Source: Phytohabitans maris (GTDB lineage: Bacteria; Actinomycetota; Actinomycetes; Mycobacteriales; Micromonosporaceae). From it: 64,000 nucleotides of DNA. Numbering within the stretch: the first letter of the stretch is position 1; the number at the start of each line of letters is the position of its first letter. The notes under the pieces were generated by a model. That model had not been told where the DNA came from. It worked only from the letters and a program-made list of their open reading frames with translations, and did not search any database. Shown piece by piece: positions 1 through 7,514 of the stretch. Position numbers and translations under genes: made by a program. Location: assembly GCF_031085175.1 (NCBI RefSeq), contig NZ_JAVHUY010000001.1, positions 310,001 through 374,000 on the forward strand, in the 5' to 3' direction.

Positions 1-132
1 ACGCCGGGATACGGGCATCGTTTCCTCCCCAGGGATCGATGGATGCCGACTCCCGCAGCCTTGCTGTTGATGTTGAACCGGCCGCGAACAGGGCGTGTAT
101 TCGACTCACCCGGATCTGGGTAGAAGTCGTTC

Positions 133-792
133 ATGCGCCGATGGATCTGGTTCAACGCCTTGGCTCTGGTGATGTTTGGCGCTTTCCTCCTGTTCATCCT
201 GTTACAGAGCATCTTCGGCTGGCAGGTACGCAACGAGGAGCTGGCCCAGTACGGCCACCCCGCCGACAGCTACTGGACGTACCTCGGCACCGGCCACTTC
301 GTCGAAGCCGTGTTTGAGAACTGGGAGTCCGAGTTCCTGCAGATGGGCTCGTACGTGCTGCTTACCGCGTACCTCGTGCAGCGCGGCTCGCCGGAGTCCA
401 AGCCGCTGAACCAGGTGGACCGCGCCGAGGACTACCGGGAGAAGGCCGGACCCGACGCGCCCGGGCCGGTGAAGAGCGGCGGGCTGGCGCTGCTGCTGTA
501 CCGCAACAGCCTGTCGATCGCCCTGCTCGGGCTTTTCGTGATCTCGTTCGTCATCCACCTGCTCGGCGGCACCGCGGAGTACAACGAGCAGCAGGCGGTG
601 CAGAGCGGCGCGCCCCCGATCAGCGCGGCGAAGTTCCTCGCGACCAGCGACTTCTGGTTTCAGTCGATGCAGAACTGGCAGAGCGAGTTCCTCGCCGTCG
701 GCAGCCTGATCGTGCTGAGCATCGTCCTGCGCCAGCACGGGTCGCCGCAGTCGAAGCCGGTGGTCAAGCCACACGCGCACACCGGCGAGTAG
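133..792 (+). CDS. DUF6766-type small membrane protein
   Basis: A 219-residue protein with hydrophobic segments at about residues 7-28 and 120-145, plus two less hydrophobic aromatic-rich stretches. It contains two related blocks: W-x-Y-L-G-T-G-H-F near residue 50 followed by NWESEFLQMGSYVLL, and a second NWQSEFLAVGSLIVLS near residue 185. Each ends in a QRGSPESKP / QHGSPQSKP tail, so the protein is an internal duplication. This pattern matches the actinobacterial DUF6766 family of unknown function. The start is the ATG at the first hydrophobic segment. It stands alone, followed by the YciI/sigma-factor pair. No function can be assigned. Confidence 0.75.
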   Translation: MRRWIWFNALALVMFGAFLLFILLQSIFGWQVRNEELAQYGHPADSYWTYLGTGHFVEAVFENWESEFLQMGSYVLLTAYLVQRGSPESKPLNQVDRAEDYREKAGPDAPGPVKSGGLALLLYRNSLSIALLGLFVISFVIHLLGGTAEYNEQQAVQSGAPPISAAKFLATSDFWFQSMQNWQSEFLAVGSLIVLSIVLRQHGSPQSKPVVKPHAHTGE

Positions 793-823
793 CCGCGCCG
801 GTCTCGTAGCCTGCGGGTGGCGG

Positions 824-850
824 TGTCCGGTACCGGGCGGTGGCTCCGAC
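824..850 (+). promoter_or_regulatory. possible ECF42-type promoter
   Basis: TGTCCG at 824-829 and a CCGAC/GTC element near 846-853 are separated by about 17 bases and lie 50 bases upstream of the YciI-like gene. ECF42 sigma factors are reported to use a TGTCGA-type -35 element, so this one differs at one position. This is a weak motif match in GC-rich DNA and a guess about autoregulation of the module. Confidence 0.25.
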
Positions 851-899
851 GTCTCCGGTGAGGGCGCCACCGGGGCGCCGGAATCGAGAGGAGCGCGTC

Positions 900-1325
900 G
901 TGAAGTACATGATCATGATCATGGGGTCGCAGCGGGACTACGACATGATCACCGGCAAGCCGGTCGATGACAGCCCGGCCTGGACGCCCGACGAGATCGC
1001 CACGATGCACGAGTTCATGGCCAAGTGGAACAACGACCTGGTCGCGTCGGGTGAGCTGGTCGACGCCCGGGGCCTCACCGCGCCCGTGCACGCGCGCCGG
1101 GTGCGGCTGCGGGACGGCGTGCCGGTGGTGACCGACGGGCCGTACGCGGAGACGCAGGAGGTCCTGGCCGGCTACACGATCGTCGAGTGCGAGAGCTTCG
1201 ACCGGGCCACCGAGATCGCGGCCAAGCTCGCGCACACGCCGCACCCGGAGCACGCCCAGCTCAGCAACGACTGGTACGTCGACATCCGCCCGGTCGTAGA
1301 CGGCCGCGACGAGCTGGAGCTCTGA
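900..1325 (+). CDS. YciI-family (DGPF-type) protein
   Basis: A 141-residue YCII-related ferredoxin-like fold protein. The start is the GTG at 900, preceded by GAGAGGAG, giving V-KYMIMIMGSQRDYD; a longer upstream reading has no homologous look. The family signature appears as VVTDGPYAETQEVL, the DGPF motif with Tyr for Phe. These proteins have no firmly established reaction. Genes of this type are the standard partners of ECF42 sigma factors, and one follows only 8 bases downstream here, so the pair is probably one transcript. The protein may sense or process a small stress-related molecule, but that is not shown by the sequence. Confidence 0.85.
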   Translation: MKYMIMIMGSQRDYDMITGKPVDDSPAWTPDEIATMHEFMAKWNNDLVASGELVDARGLTAPVHARRVRLRDGVPVVTDGPYAETQEVLAGYTIVECESFDRATEIAAKLAHTPHPEHAQLSNDWYVDIRPVVDGRDELEL

Positions 1326-1333
1326 GCGGCGCC

Positions 1334-2572
1334 GTGCCGGACGCCGAGGTCGAGGGCCTGCTGCGCACGCTGGCGCCGCAGGTCCTCGGCGCGGTCGTGC
1401 GGCGGTACGGGCACTTCGACACCGCCGAGGACGCCGTGCAGGAGGCGCTGCTAGCGGCCGCGTTGCGGTGGCCCAAGGAGGGGGTGCCGGACAGCCCGCG
1501 CGGCTGGCTGGTCACCGTCGCCGCGCGGCGCCTGACCGACCTGCTCCGCAGCGAGCAGGCCCGCCGGCGGCGCGAAGACGAGGTCGCCCAGTGGGTGCTG
1601 CCCGAGCAGTGGCTGGCGCCCGCGGCGGACCGGCCCGCGTCCGACTCCGACGACACGCTGATCCTGCTCTTCATGTGCTGCCACCCGGCGCTCACCCCGG
1701 CCGGCCAGATCGCGCTTACGCTGCGCGCGGTCGGCGGCCTGACGACCGCCGAGATCGCGCGGGCGTTCCTGGTGCCGGAAGGCACGATGACCCGGCGGAT
1801 CACCCGCGCCAAGCAGAGCATCCAGCACAGCGGCATCCCCTTCGGGATGCCGAAACCCGAGGACCGCGCCGCCCGCTCGGCCGCCGTCCTCCACACCCTC
1901 TATTTGATTTTCAACGAGGGGTACGCGAGCACGTCCGGCCCGGCACTTCACCGTGGGGAGCTCGCCACCGAGGCGATCCGGCTGACCCGCATGGTGCACC
2001 GGCTGCTGCCGGACGACACCGAGGTGGCCGGCCTCCTCGCGTTGATGCTGCTCACCGACGCGCGACGCCCGGCGCGCACCGGCCCGGACGGCGAGCTGAT
2101 CCCGATGGCCGAGCAGGACCGCACCCGGTGGAACGCGGCGTACATCGTCGAGGGAGTGGCCCTGATCAGCGCCACGCTGCCGAAAGGCTCACCGGGTCCG
2201 TACCAGATCCAGGCGGCGATCGCCGCGGTCCACGACGAGGCCCCGAGCGCGGAGGCCACGGACTGGCCGCAGATCCTCGCCCTGTACGGCGTCCTGATGG
2301 GGATGTCGGACAACCCGGTCGTGGCGCTCAACCACGCGGTCGCGGTGGCGATGGTCCGCGGCGCGCGGGCCGGCCTCGACCTGCTCGGCGACCTGGCGGC
2401 CGACGACCGGATCGCCCGCGACCACCGGTTGCACGCGGTCCGCGCGCACCTGCTGGAGATGGCCGGCGAACGAGCCGCGGCCCGCTCCGCGTACGAGCTG
2501 GCGGCCGGGCGCACCACGAGCCTGCCCCAGCAGCGCTACCTCAACGCCCGCGCCGCCCGCCTCACGGACTAA
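1334..2572 (+). CDS. ECF42-type RNA polymerase sigma factor with C-terminal TPR-like extension
   Basis: A 412-residue protein. Residues ~5-75 are sigma region 2 (FDTAEDAVQEALLAAALRWP), ~105-165 are region 4 with the helix-turn-helix LTTAEIARAFLVPEGTMTRRITRAK, and ~180-412 are the long DUF6596/TPR-like extension typical of the ECF42 group (VALNHAVAVAMVRGA, LPQQRYLNARAARL). The start is GTG 1334; an upstream in-frame extension reads through the YciI gene in another frame and is rejected. There is no anti-sigma gene nearby. In this group the C-terminal extension is thought to replace the anti-sigma factor in controlling activity, and DGPF-type genes are the usual targets. Confidence 0.9.
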   Translation: MPDAEVEGLLRTLAPQVLGAVVRRYGHFDTAEDAVQEALLAAALRWPKEGVPDSPRGWLVTVAARRLTDLLRSEQARRRREDEVAQWVLPEQWLAPAADRPASDSDDTLILLFMCCHPALTPAGQIALTLRAVGGLTTAEIARAFLVPEGTMTRRITRAKQSIQHSGIPFGMPKPEDRAARSAAVLHTLYLIFNEGYASTSGPALHRGELATEAIRLTRMVHRLLPDDTEVAGLLALMLLTDARRPARTGPDGELIPMAEQDRTRWNAAYIVEGVALISATLPKGSPGPYQIQAAIAAVHDEAPSAEATDWPQILALYGVLMGMSDNPVVALNHAVAVAMVRGARAGLDLLGDLAADDRIARDHRLHAVRAHLLEMAGERAAARSAYELAAGRTTSLPQQRYLNARAARLTD

Positions 2573-2659
2573 TCAGTCCAAACCAGACCGTCCCCGGGCC
2601 GGTACCCCAACGGCGCTTTAACGTGGGCAAAAGCGTGCCGTGCCGGAAGGAGCGGTCAG

Positions 2660-4270
2660 ATGTCCACGGACGAGATCAGGGAGCAGAAACGGACCGACGT
2701 CGCCAAGGCCCTGCTGGGGCACTCCACCTACCGGAGCCTCGGCGAGCAGCGGCTCTCGTCGAGTGAGGAACGCTTCGAGCGGGCCCGGCGCACGATCGGC
2801 CTCTGGCTGGCGCCGCTCGTGGCGATCGCGTTCCTCGCGCTTCCCCTCGACATGCCCGCCAAGCAGCAGACGCTCGCCGGCATCCTGCTCGGGGTGATCG
2901 TGCTGTGGATCACCGAGCCGGTACCCATCCCGGTCGGCGGCCTGATCGGCGTCGGCTGCGTGGTGCTGCTCGGCGTCGCCAGCGCGGACGACGCGCTCGC
3001 CGCCTTCGGCTCGTCGACGATCTTCACGTTCATCGGCGCGTTCATCATCGCCCAGGCCATGCTCAAGGTCGGGCTCGCCCGGCGGTTCGCCTTCCGGATC
3101 CTGTCGCTGCCCGGCGTGGGCGGCTCGACCGCCCGGCTGATCGTCGCGTTCGGCGTGATCACCTGCCTACTGTCGGCGTTCGTGTCGAACACCGCGACCG
3201 TCGCGATGCTGCTCCCCACCGCGCTCGGCCTGCTCACCGTCATCGCCAAGATGCTGCAGGACCGCGGCCTGGTACGGCCGGACTTCGACCCGCTGCGGCT
3301 GCGGGTGGGTGCGGCGCTGGTGCTGATGCTCGCGTACGGGGCGAGCGTCGGTGGCCTCCTCACCCCCGTCGGCAGCCCGCCAAACCTGATCGGTCGCGGG
3401 CTCATCGAGGAGGCCACCGGCGAGCGGATCTCCTTCGCGGAGTGGATGGCGACCGCGCTGCCCGTCTGCGCCCTGATGTTCGTCGTCCTCGCGGTCGTCC
3501 TGCTGCTGCTCAACAAGCCGGAGATCCGGCGGATCGAGGGCGTGGAGGAGTACGTGCGGGAGGAGCGCGCCAAGCTCGGCACGCTGAGCCGCGCGGAGAT
3601 CAACACGCTGATCGCCTTCTGCGTCACCGTGACGCTGTGGATCCTCCCCGGCGTCGTCGCGGTGGTCGCCGGCACGGAGTCCACCCTGTACGAACGGGTG
3701 AGCGACCGCCTCGACGAGGGCATCGTCGCCGTGCTCGGTGCCTCGCTGCTCTTCCTGCTGCCGACCGACTGGCGCCGGCGGGAGTACACATTGAACTGGA
3801 GCGACGCCGCCCGGATCGACTGGGGCACGATCCTGCTCTTCGGCACCGGCATCATCTTCGGCGCGCTGCTGCGCGACACCGGGCTGGCCGAGCGGATCGG
3901 TACATCCACATCGGATGCCCTCGGGCTCGGTGGGCTGGTGGCCATCACGGCGTTCGCGGTGCTGCTCGCGATCCTCGTCTCGGAGACCACCAGCAACACC
4001 GCCTCCGCCGCCGTCGTCGTGCCGATCGTCATCCCGGTCGCGGTCGCGGCGGGCGTCAACCCGTTCGTGCCGGCGCTCGCCGCCACGTTCGCCGCGTCGT
4101 TCGGCTTCATGCTCCCGGTGTCCACGCCGCAGAACGCGATCGCGTACGGCTCCGGCGTCGTGCCGATCACCACGATGATCCGTTCCGGGCTCAGCTTCGA
4201 CATCGTCGGCGCCCTCCTGATCCTCGTGGGCGTACCCCTGATGGTGGCCGTGACCGGCGCCGGCGGGTGA
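2660..4270 (+). CDS. SLC13/DASS-family anion permease
   Basis: A 536-residue inner-membrane transporter with about 11-12 hydrophobic segments. The two SNT signatures that bind sodium and carboxylate in DASS transporters are present: SAFVSNTATVAMLLP near residue 172 and SETTSNTASAAVVVP near residue 445. Further family hallmarks are ITEPVPIPVGGL and GGLLTPVGSPPNLIGRG. It should import a di- or tricarboxylate, or possibly sulfate, with sodium; the substrate cannot be read from sequence. The start ATG at 2660 follows GGAAGGAGCGG. It has a hydrophilic N-terminal arm of about 45 residues before the first membrane helix. Confidence 0.88.
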   Translation: MSTDEIREQKRTDVAKALLGHSTYRSLGEQRLSSSEERFERARRTIGLWLAPLVAIAFLALPLDMPAKQQTLAGILLGVIVLWITEPVPIPVGGLIGVGCVVLLGVASADDALAAFGSSTIFTFIGAFIIAQAMLKVGLARRFAFRILSLPGVGGSTARLIVAFGVITCLLSAFVSNTATVAMLLPTALGLLTVIAKMLQDRGLVRPDFDPLRLRVGAALVLMLAYGASVGGLLTPVGSPPNLIGRGLIEEATGERISFAEWMATALPVCALMFVVLAVVLLLLNKPEIRRIEGVEEYVREERAKLGTLSRAEINTLIAFCVTVTLWILPGVVAVVAGTESTLYERVSDRLDEGIVAVLGASLLFLLPTDWRRREYTLNWSDAARIDWGTILLFGTGIIFGALLRDTGLAERIGTSTSDALGLGGLVAITAFAVLLAILVSETTSNTASAAVVVPIVIPVAVAAGVNPFVPALAATFAASFGFMLPVSTPQNAIAYGSGVVPITTMIRSGLSFDIVGALLILVGVPLMVAVTGAGG

Positions 4271-4353
4271 CGCCGTCCCACGGCCTTGACGGATCTCGCG
4301 GAGAAGAGGTAACGCGGCGGCATGAGACGTCCGTCACGGGGAATCGCGCAGCC

Positions 4354-4758
4354 ATGACCACCACCCTCTACATGCTGGAGACTCACCCGCGGCGGGCGGA
4401 CGTCGACCGCACCCGCCTCGCCGCGGTGATCGACTCGCTGAACGCCTGCGCGGAGACCTGTACCGCATGCGCCGACGCGTGCCTCAGCGAAGACGCGGTC
4501 GCGGACCTGACACGCTGCATCGCTCTCAACCTCATCTGCGCCGACATCTGCCTCGCCACGGCCCGCATGCTCTCCCGGCACGCCGGCGAGGACGGCGCGC
4601 TCAGTCGCTCGATGCTGGAAGCCTGCGCGACCGCCTGCCGCACCTGCGCCGACGAGTGCGCGAAGCACGCCGAACGGCAGCAGCACTGCCGGGTCTGCGC
4701 CGAGGCGTGCCGTTCCTGCGAGCGGGTCTGCCTGGACCTGGTGGTGGCACTGCGGTGA
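4354..4758 (+). CDS. four-helix-bundle copper-binding protein (Csp-like)
   Basis: A 134-residue protein with 16 cysteines in C-x3-C / C-x2-C patterns spread over four predicted helices (NACAETCTACADAC, CIALNLICADICL, ACATACRTCADEC, CRVCAEACRSCERVC). This is the layout of cytosolic copper storage proteins (DUF326/Csp3), which hold many Cu(I) ions inside a helical bundle. No signal peptide is visible, so the cytosolic type is favoured over the exported Csp1 type. The start is ATG 4354. No copper exporter or copper regulator is adjacent. Confidence 0.85.
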   Translation: MTTTLYMLETHPRRADVDRTRLAAVIDSLNACAETCTACADACLSEDAVADLTRCIALNLICADICLATARMLSRHAGEDGALSRSMLEACATACRTCADECAKHAERQQHCRVCAEACRSCERVCLDLVVALR

Positions 4759-4807
4759 ACGCCGGCACGGCCGTTTGCCGGCGGCGCGGACGGGTAGCCC
4801 TCCCGGT

Positions 4808-5056
4808 ATGAGCGACGAGACCGACGGCGTCTGGCGGGACGAGGAGAAGCTGCCGCTGTCCGAGCTGAGCCGCGCGATGGCGATGTCGCCGGGCGACGGG
4901 CAGGTAGACGACGAGTCCGGCAACGACGCGGGGATGGTGCAAGCCGAGGAGGAGGTCCAGCGGGAGGTCGACGGCGCCGAGGGTGACCCCGACCCGCACA
5001 GCACCGCCGGCCGCGCCCTACGCCCCGACTTCACCGGCCGCAGCGGCCCGCACTGA
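4808..5056 (+). CDS. small acidic hypothetical protein
   Basis: An 82-residue, strongly acidic, low-complexity protein (MSDETDGVWRDEEKL at the start, many Glu and Asp, PHSTAGRALRPDFTGR near the end). It has no membrane segment and no cysteine. The ATG at 4808 lies 49 bases after the copper-protein gene, with CCCTCCCGGT before it, a poor ribosome site. The composition fits small actinobacterial proteins of unknown role. It is not recognised as any named family; expression from the upstream promoter is possible. Confidence 0.55.
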   Translation: MSDETDGVWRDEEKLPLSELSRAMAMSPGDGQVDDESGNDAGMVQAEEEVQREVDGAEGDPDPHSTAGRALRPDFTGRSGPH

Positions 5057-5492
5057 GCGGCGGGTAGACGGCGAGCGGCATCGGTGGGGTCATGAACGAC
5101 CGTCCGGGACGAGTAGCGCGGAATAACTACGTTCCGAAGCGGGCGCGGCCTTGGCGCTGGCGGTCGAGCCAGCGCTGGGGCGCCGGACGCACGGCGCCAC
5201 TGCTGCGTGCGAAAGGTCGATGCCCGGGCAACAGTGGGATCTTGATGTGCGAATCTCCGCGGCGTGACTGCGGGTCGGTGTCGCGGTAGCCGCCGGGCAC
5301 GGCGCGCCCCGGGGCGCGCAGGCTGCGGACACCGGCGTTGCGGTGGTGTCCGTGCACGCGGACGCCGCACACCCGCCGCCCGTTATTTATGTATCCACTG
5401 GTAACAGCTCGCGGGCCGCATCGCTCGGTTGATCAAATCTGTCTGCGACACCTCGCCTTGGCGTCCGATAACGCACGCGTTATCATCTAACG
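5057..5492. other. 436-base intergenic stretch, no convincing gene
   Basis: Both strands hold only short arginine-rich frames typical of GC-rich shadow reading. There are GC-rich palindromic patches (for example around 5300-5325), then an AT-richer stretch from about 5380 (TTATTTATGTATCC) that probably carries the promoter of the toxin/antitoxin remnant. The palindrome at 5467-5484 is annotated separately. Confidence 0.5.
5467..5484. promoter_or_regulatory. palindromic operator of toxin-antitoxin remnant
   Basis: A perfect inverted repeat, GATAACG-CACG-CGTTATC, ends 8 bases before the GTG of the toxin remnant. Its right half overlaps a TATCAT sequence that could serve as a -10 element, which would make the transcript nearly leaderless. 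XRE antitoxins of this kind normally bind such palindromes to repress their own operon, so this is the likely binding site of the protein at 5654-5971. Confidence 0.6.
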
Positions 5493-5654
5493 GTGGACTG
5501 GTCCGTCGTTCGACACCCGCGGGTCGATGATGACCTGGTCAACCTGCCACCCGACGAGGTCGCGGCGATCATCAACGCGATGAAGAAGCTCGAAGCCATC
5601 GGGCCGACACTGGGCTACCCGCACTCCAGCCAGGTGAAGGCCGCCGACGAGTGA
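5493..5654 (+). pseudogene. truncated RelE/HigB-type toxin
   Basis: A 53-codon frame starting GTG GAC TGG, reading VDWSVVRHPRVDDDLVNLP and later KKLEAIGPTLGYPHSSQVK before a TGA. The sequence and the L-x-x-x-GPTLG-x-P pattern match the first half of HigB/RelE-like toxins (about 100-120 residues). The second half, which carries the basic residues that act on mRNA, is missing: after K-A-A-D-E the frame stops and runs straight into the antitoxin. The stop overlaps the antitoxin ATG (TGATG), so it can still couple translation. It may be dead as a toxin, or a short peptide retained only for coupling. Confidence 0.6.
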
Positions 5655-5971
5655 TGAAGCTATCCGACCTGAAGACCGTTGATCAGCTCATCGAGGAACG
5701 GCGGGAGAAGGACGCTGAGTTCCGCGAGATCTGGGACTCCACCGCGTTCGCCCGCCAGGTCGCGATTATCGTTGTTCGCTACCGCACCGAGCGCGGCCTG
5801 TCACAGCGCGAGCTGGCACGGCTGACCGGCCTTCAGCAGCCGGCGATCGCCCGTTTGGAGAACGGCGAGACCGAGCCACGACTCCAGACGTTGGCGAAGC
5901 TGACAGCCGCAACGGGGCTGTCGTTCCATCTCGATGTGGTGCGCGGCGGCGTGGAGCTTGTGCCGGCATGA
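5654..5971 (+). CDS. XRE-family antitoxin/transcription regulator
   Basis: A 105-residue protein with a classical helix-turn-helix at about residues 54-85 (LSQRELARLTGLQQPAIARLENGETEPRLQTLAKL) and a C-terminal strand SFHLDVV. This is the HigA-like architecture, with an N-terminal helical arm (TVDQLIEERREKDAEFREIWD) that normally wraps the toxin. ATG 5654 is chosen because it overlaps the toxin stop; an in-frame GTG lies one codon earlier. With the toxin truncated, this looks like an orphaned antitoxin that may still act on the palindrome at 5467-5484. Confidence 0.8.
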   Translation: MKLSDLKTVDQLIEERREKDAEFREIWDSTAFARQVAIIVVRYRTERGLSQRELARLTGLQQPAIARLENGETEPRLQTLAKLTAATGLSFHLDVVRGGVELVPA

Positions 5972-6285
5972 CGAGCCCGACAACATCAGGGCTGGTCTAG
6001 GTCAATCACCTCAAGCGAGACCACCGATAGCCCTCGAGGGCTGCCGACGACATCGTCATCGACAGCCCTGAACGGCCAGACCGGCCAATCGCCGCGTCAC
6101 CCCAGAGGCGGGGCTGATGCTCGCGCGGCGGCGGCTGACGGTTAGCTAGGTTGCGGCCGGAGCCCAACGACGGCTCCCGAAGTGCCCGCTACCGCCCACT
6201 TGAAGCTTGGAGCGAACCGCTCCCAAAAGCCGTATGACCAGCACCTTACCGCCTTCGCGGTCGGCGTCTGGGTAGGCATTTCGGG
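5972..6285. other. 314-base intergenic stretch, nothing recognised
   Basis: Between the antitoxin and the tRNA there is no frame with coding character on either strand. The stretch contains several stops in all frames and no strong palindrome. It may be the scar of a longer toxin-antitoxin or mobile insertion beside the tRNA, but no attachment-site repeat of the tRNA 3' end was seen. Confidence 0.4.
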
Positions 6286-6357
6286 TGGGCGCGGCAGGGT
6301 TCGAACCTGCGACCCCTCGGTTGTAAGCCGAGTGCTCTTCCGCTGAGCTACGCGCCC
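6286..6357 (-). tRNA. tRNA-Val (anticodon UAC)
   Basis: On the minus strand, a 72-nt cloverleaf: acceptor GGGCGCG pairs with CGCGCCC, the D-arm starts TA-GCTC, the anticodon stem CTCGG/CCGAG encloses CTTACAA (anticodon TAC), and the T-arm contains GGTTCGAACCC. The discriminator base is A. The 3' CCA is not encoded (the genome has CCC), so it must be added after transcription. UAC reads GUA and related valine codons, which are rare in this GC-rich genome. Confidence 0.96.
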
Positions 6358-6430
6358 CGACGCCGGGTGTGGTGCCAGGCGGCGGCAAGCTTACCTTGCC
6401 GGGGCCGCTGGCTCGGCGCAAGTTGACGGG

Positions 6431-6895
6431 TCAGGCCTGCGCCTCGGCGAGCGCTTTTCGCCAGCCGGCCTGGTCGCGGGCCTCGCCGGGCATGTTCATC
6501 TCGGCGAACCGGATGACGCCCGCCTTGTCGATCACGAAGGTGCCCCGGTTGGCGTAGCCGCGGTCGGCATTGAACACGTCGTACGCCTGGGCGACGGCGC
6601 CGTGCGGCCAAAAATCCGCCAAAAGGGGGAAATCGTACCCCTCGCGGTCGGCCCACACCTTGTGGCTGTAGACCGAGTCGACGCTGACGGTCAGGACCTG
6701 GACCTCCGCGTTCGCGTACACGTCGAGGTTTTCCGCCACCTCGCAGAGCTCACCCTGACAGGTGCCGGTGAACGCCAGCGGGTAGAACACCAGTAGCACG
6801 CTCTTCCTGCCGCGAAAGTCGGAGAGCCGTACCTCCTGGTTGTTTTGGTCGCGCAGGAGGAAGTCGGGCGCCTCCACGCCCACCGCGATCGGCAT
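6431..6895 (-). CDS. AhpE/Bcp-type peroxiredoxin
   Basis: A 154-residue thiol peroxidase that reduces hydroperoxides in the cytosol. The family motif FYPLAFTGTCQGEL places the peroxidatic Cys at residue 46; LADFWPHGAVAQAYDVF and ANRGTFVIDKAGVIRFAEM are strongly similar to mycobacterial AhpE. A second cysteine is present at residue 51 (C-x4-C), a position where M. tuberculosis AhpE, a one-Cys enzyme, has no cysteine; this suggests a Bcp-like intramolecular disulfide mechanism. It is followed in reverse order by DUF3052 and the E1 gene, matching the ahpE-Rv2239c-aceE neighbourhood of mycobacteria. Confidence 0.9.
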   Translation of the reverse strand: MPIAVGVEAPDFLLRDQNNQEVRLSDFRGRKSVLLVFYPLAFTGTCQGELCEVAENLDVYANAEVQVLTVSVDSVYSHKVWADREGYDFPLLADFWPHGAVAQAYDVFNADRGYANRGTFVIDKAGVIRFAEMNMPGEARDQAGWRKALAEAQA

Positions 6896-6973
6896 CGTGG
6901 GACCCCTTCTCGTGTGCGCACGGCGACGGGCCGGCGGTCGCTGGTGTGACCCCGCCGGTCGCGCGCGGATGGG

Positions 6974-7408
6974 TTACTTCTTGCGAGCCGCGCGTGGCGT
7001 CACGAGCCGTGCGGCACTCCAGTCCTTACCCGCGTTGACCGTCGAGGTCTGCTGCAGCCCGGCGGTCGGTGCCACCTCGCTGATCTCGCTCGGCTCGACG
7101 TGCCCCGGCCGGCCAGCCTTGGGCGTCAGCAGCCACACCACGCCGCTGTCGGCCAGCGGTGTGAGGGTCTGGACGAGCAGGTCGAACAAGTCACCGTCGC
7201 CGTCGCGATACCAGACCAGCACCGCGTCCACGACCTCGTCCGTATCTTCGTCGACCAGCTCCCCGCAGCGGTCAATAAGGGCGTCGCGGAGATCCTCGTC
7301 GACGTCGTCGTCGTACCCCATCTCCATGACCACCATCCCCGGCTCGATGCCGAACCGGTCCGCCAGGCTGCGTACGCCGTCGGCGGCATGACCAGCGGTC
7401 GCGCTCAC
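6974..7408 (-). CDS. DUF3052 family protein
   Basis: A 144-residue acidic protein, very conserved in actinobacteria (ADRFGIEPGMVVMEMGYDDDVDEDLRD near the start, GVVWLLTPKAGRPGHVEPSEISEVAPTAGLQQTS near the end, basic tail RAARKK). The start is GTG 7408: the preceding codons themselves contain AGGAGG nine bases upstream, so an ATG 18 bases earlier is really the ribosome site. The function is unknown. The gene lies between the peroxiredoxin and the E1 dehydrogenase, as in mycobacteria, which hints at a link to oxidative metabolism but proves nothing. Confidence 0.88.
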   Translation of the reverse strand: MSATAGHAADGVRSLADRFGIEPGMVVMEMGYDDDVDEDLRDALIDRCGELVDEDTDEVVDAVLVWYRDGDGDLFDLLVQTLTPLADSGVVWLLTPKAGRPGHVEPSEISEVAPTAGLQQTSTVNAGKDWSAARLVTPRAARKK

Positions 7409-7514
7409 TGTCGCGTGCCTCCTCATCTCAACACTCCCGGCGTCAACCGCCGATAGCGCGTAGTCCACACAAGTGCGTCGCCGCGCGCAAGTGGCGCACC
7501 GAGTGGAAGGGAAT

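Noticed and set aside
2728-5370. Open frame of about 880 codons on the minus strand
   Set aside because: Antisense to the SLC13 permease and the copper protein; it has no recognisable domain and ignores gene boundaries.
5057-5492. Small genes on either strand between the acidic protein and the toxin remnant
   Set aside because: Frames of 60-90 codons overlap one another, lack ribosome sites and are Arg/Pro-rich shadows.
6286-6357. Attachment site of an integrated element at tRNA-Val
   Set aside because: I saw no second copy of the tRNA 3' end nearby and no integrase gene in the window.
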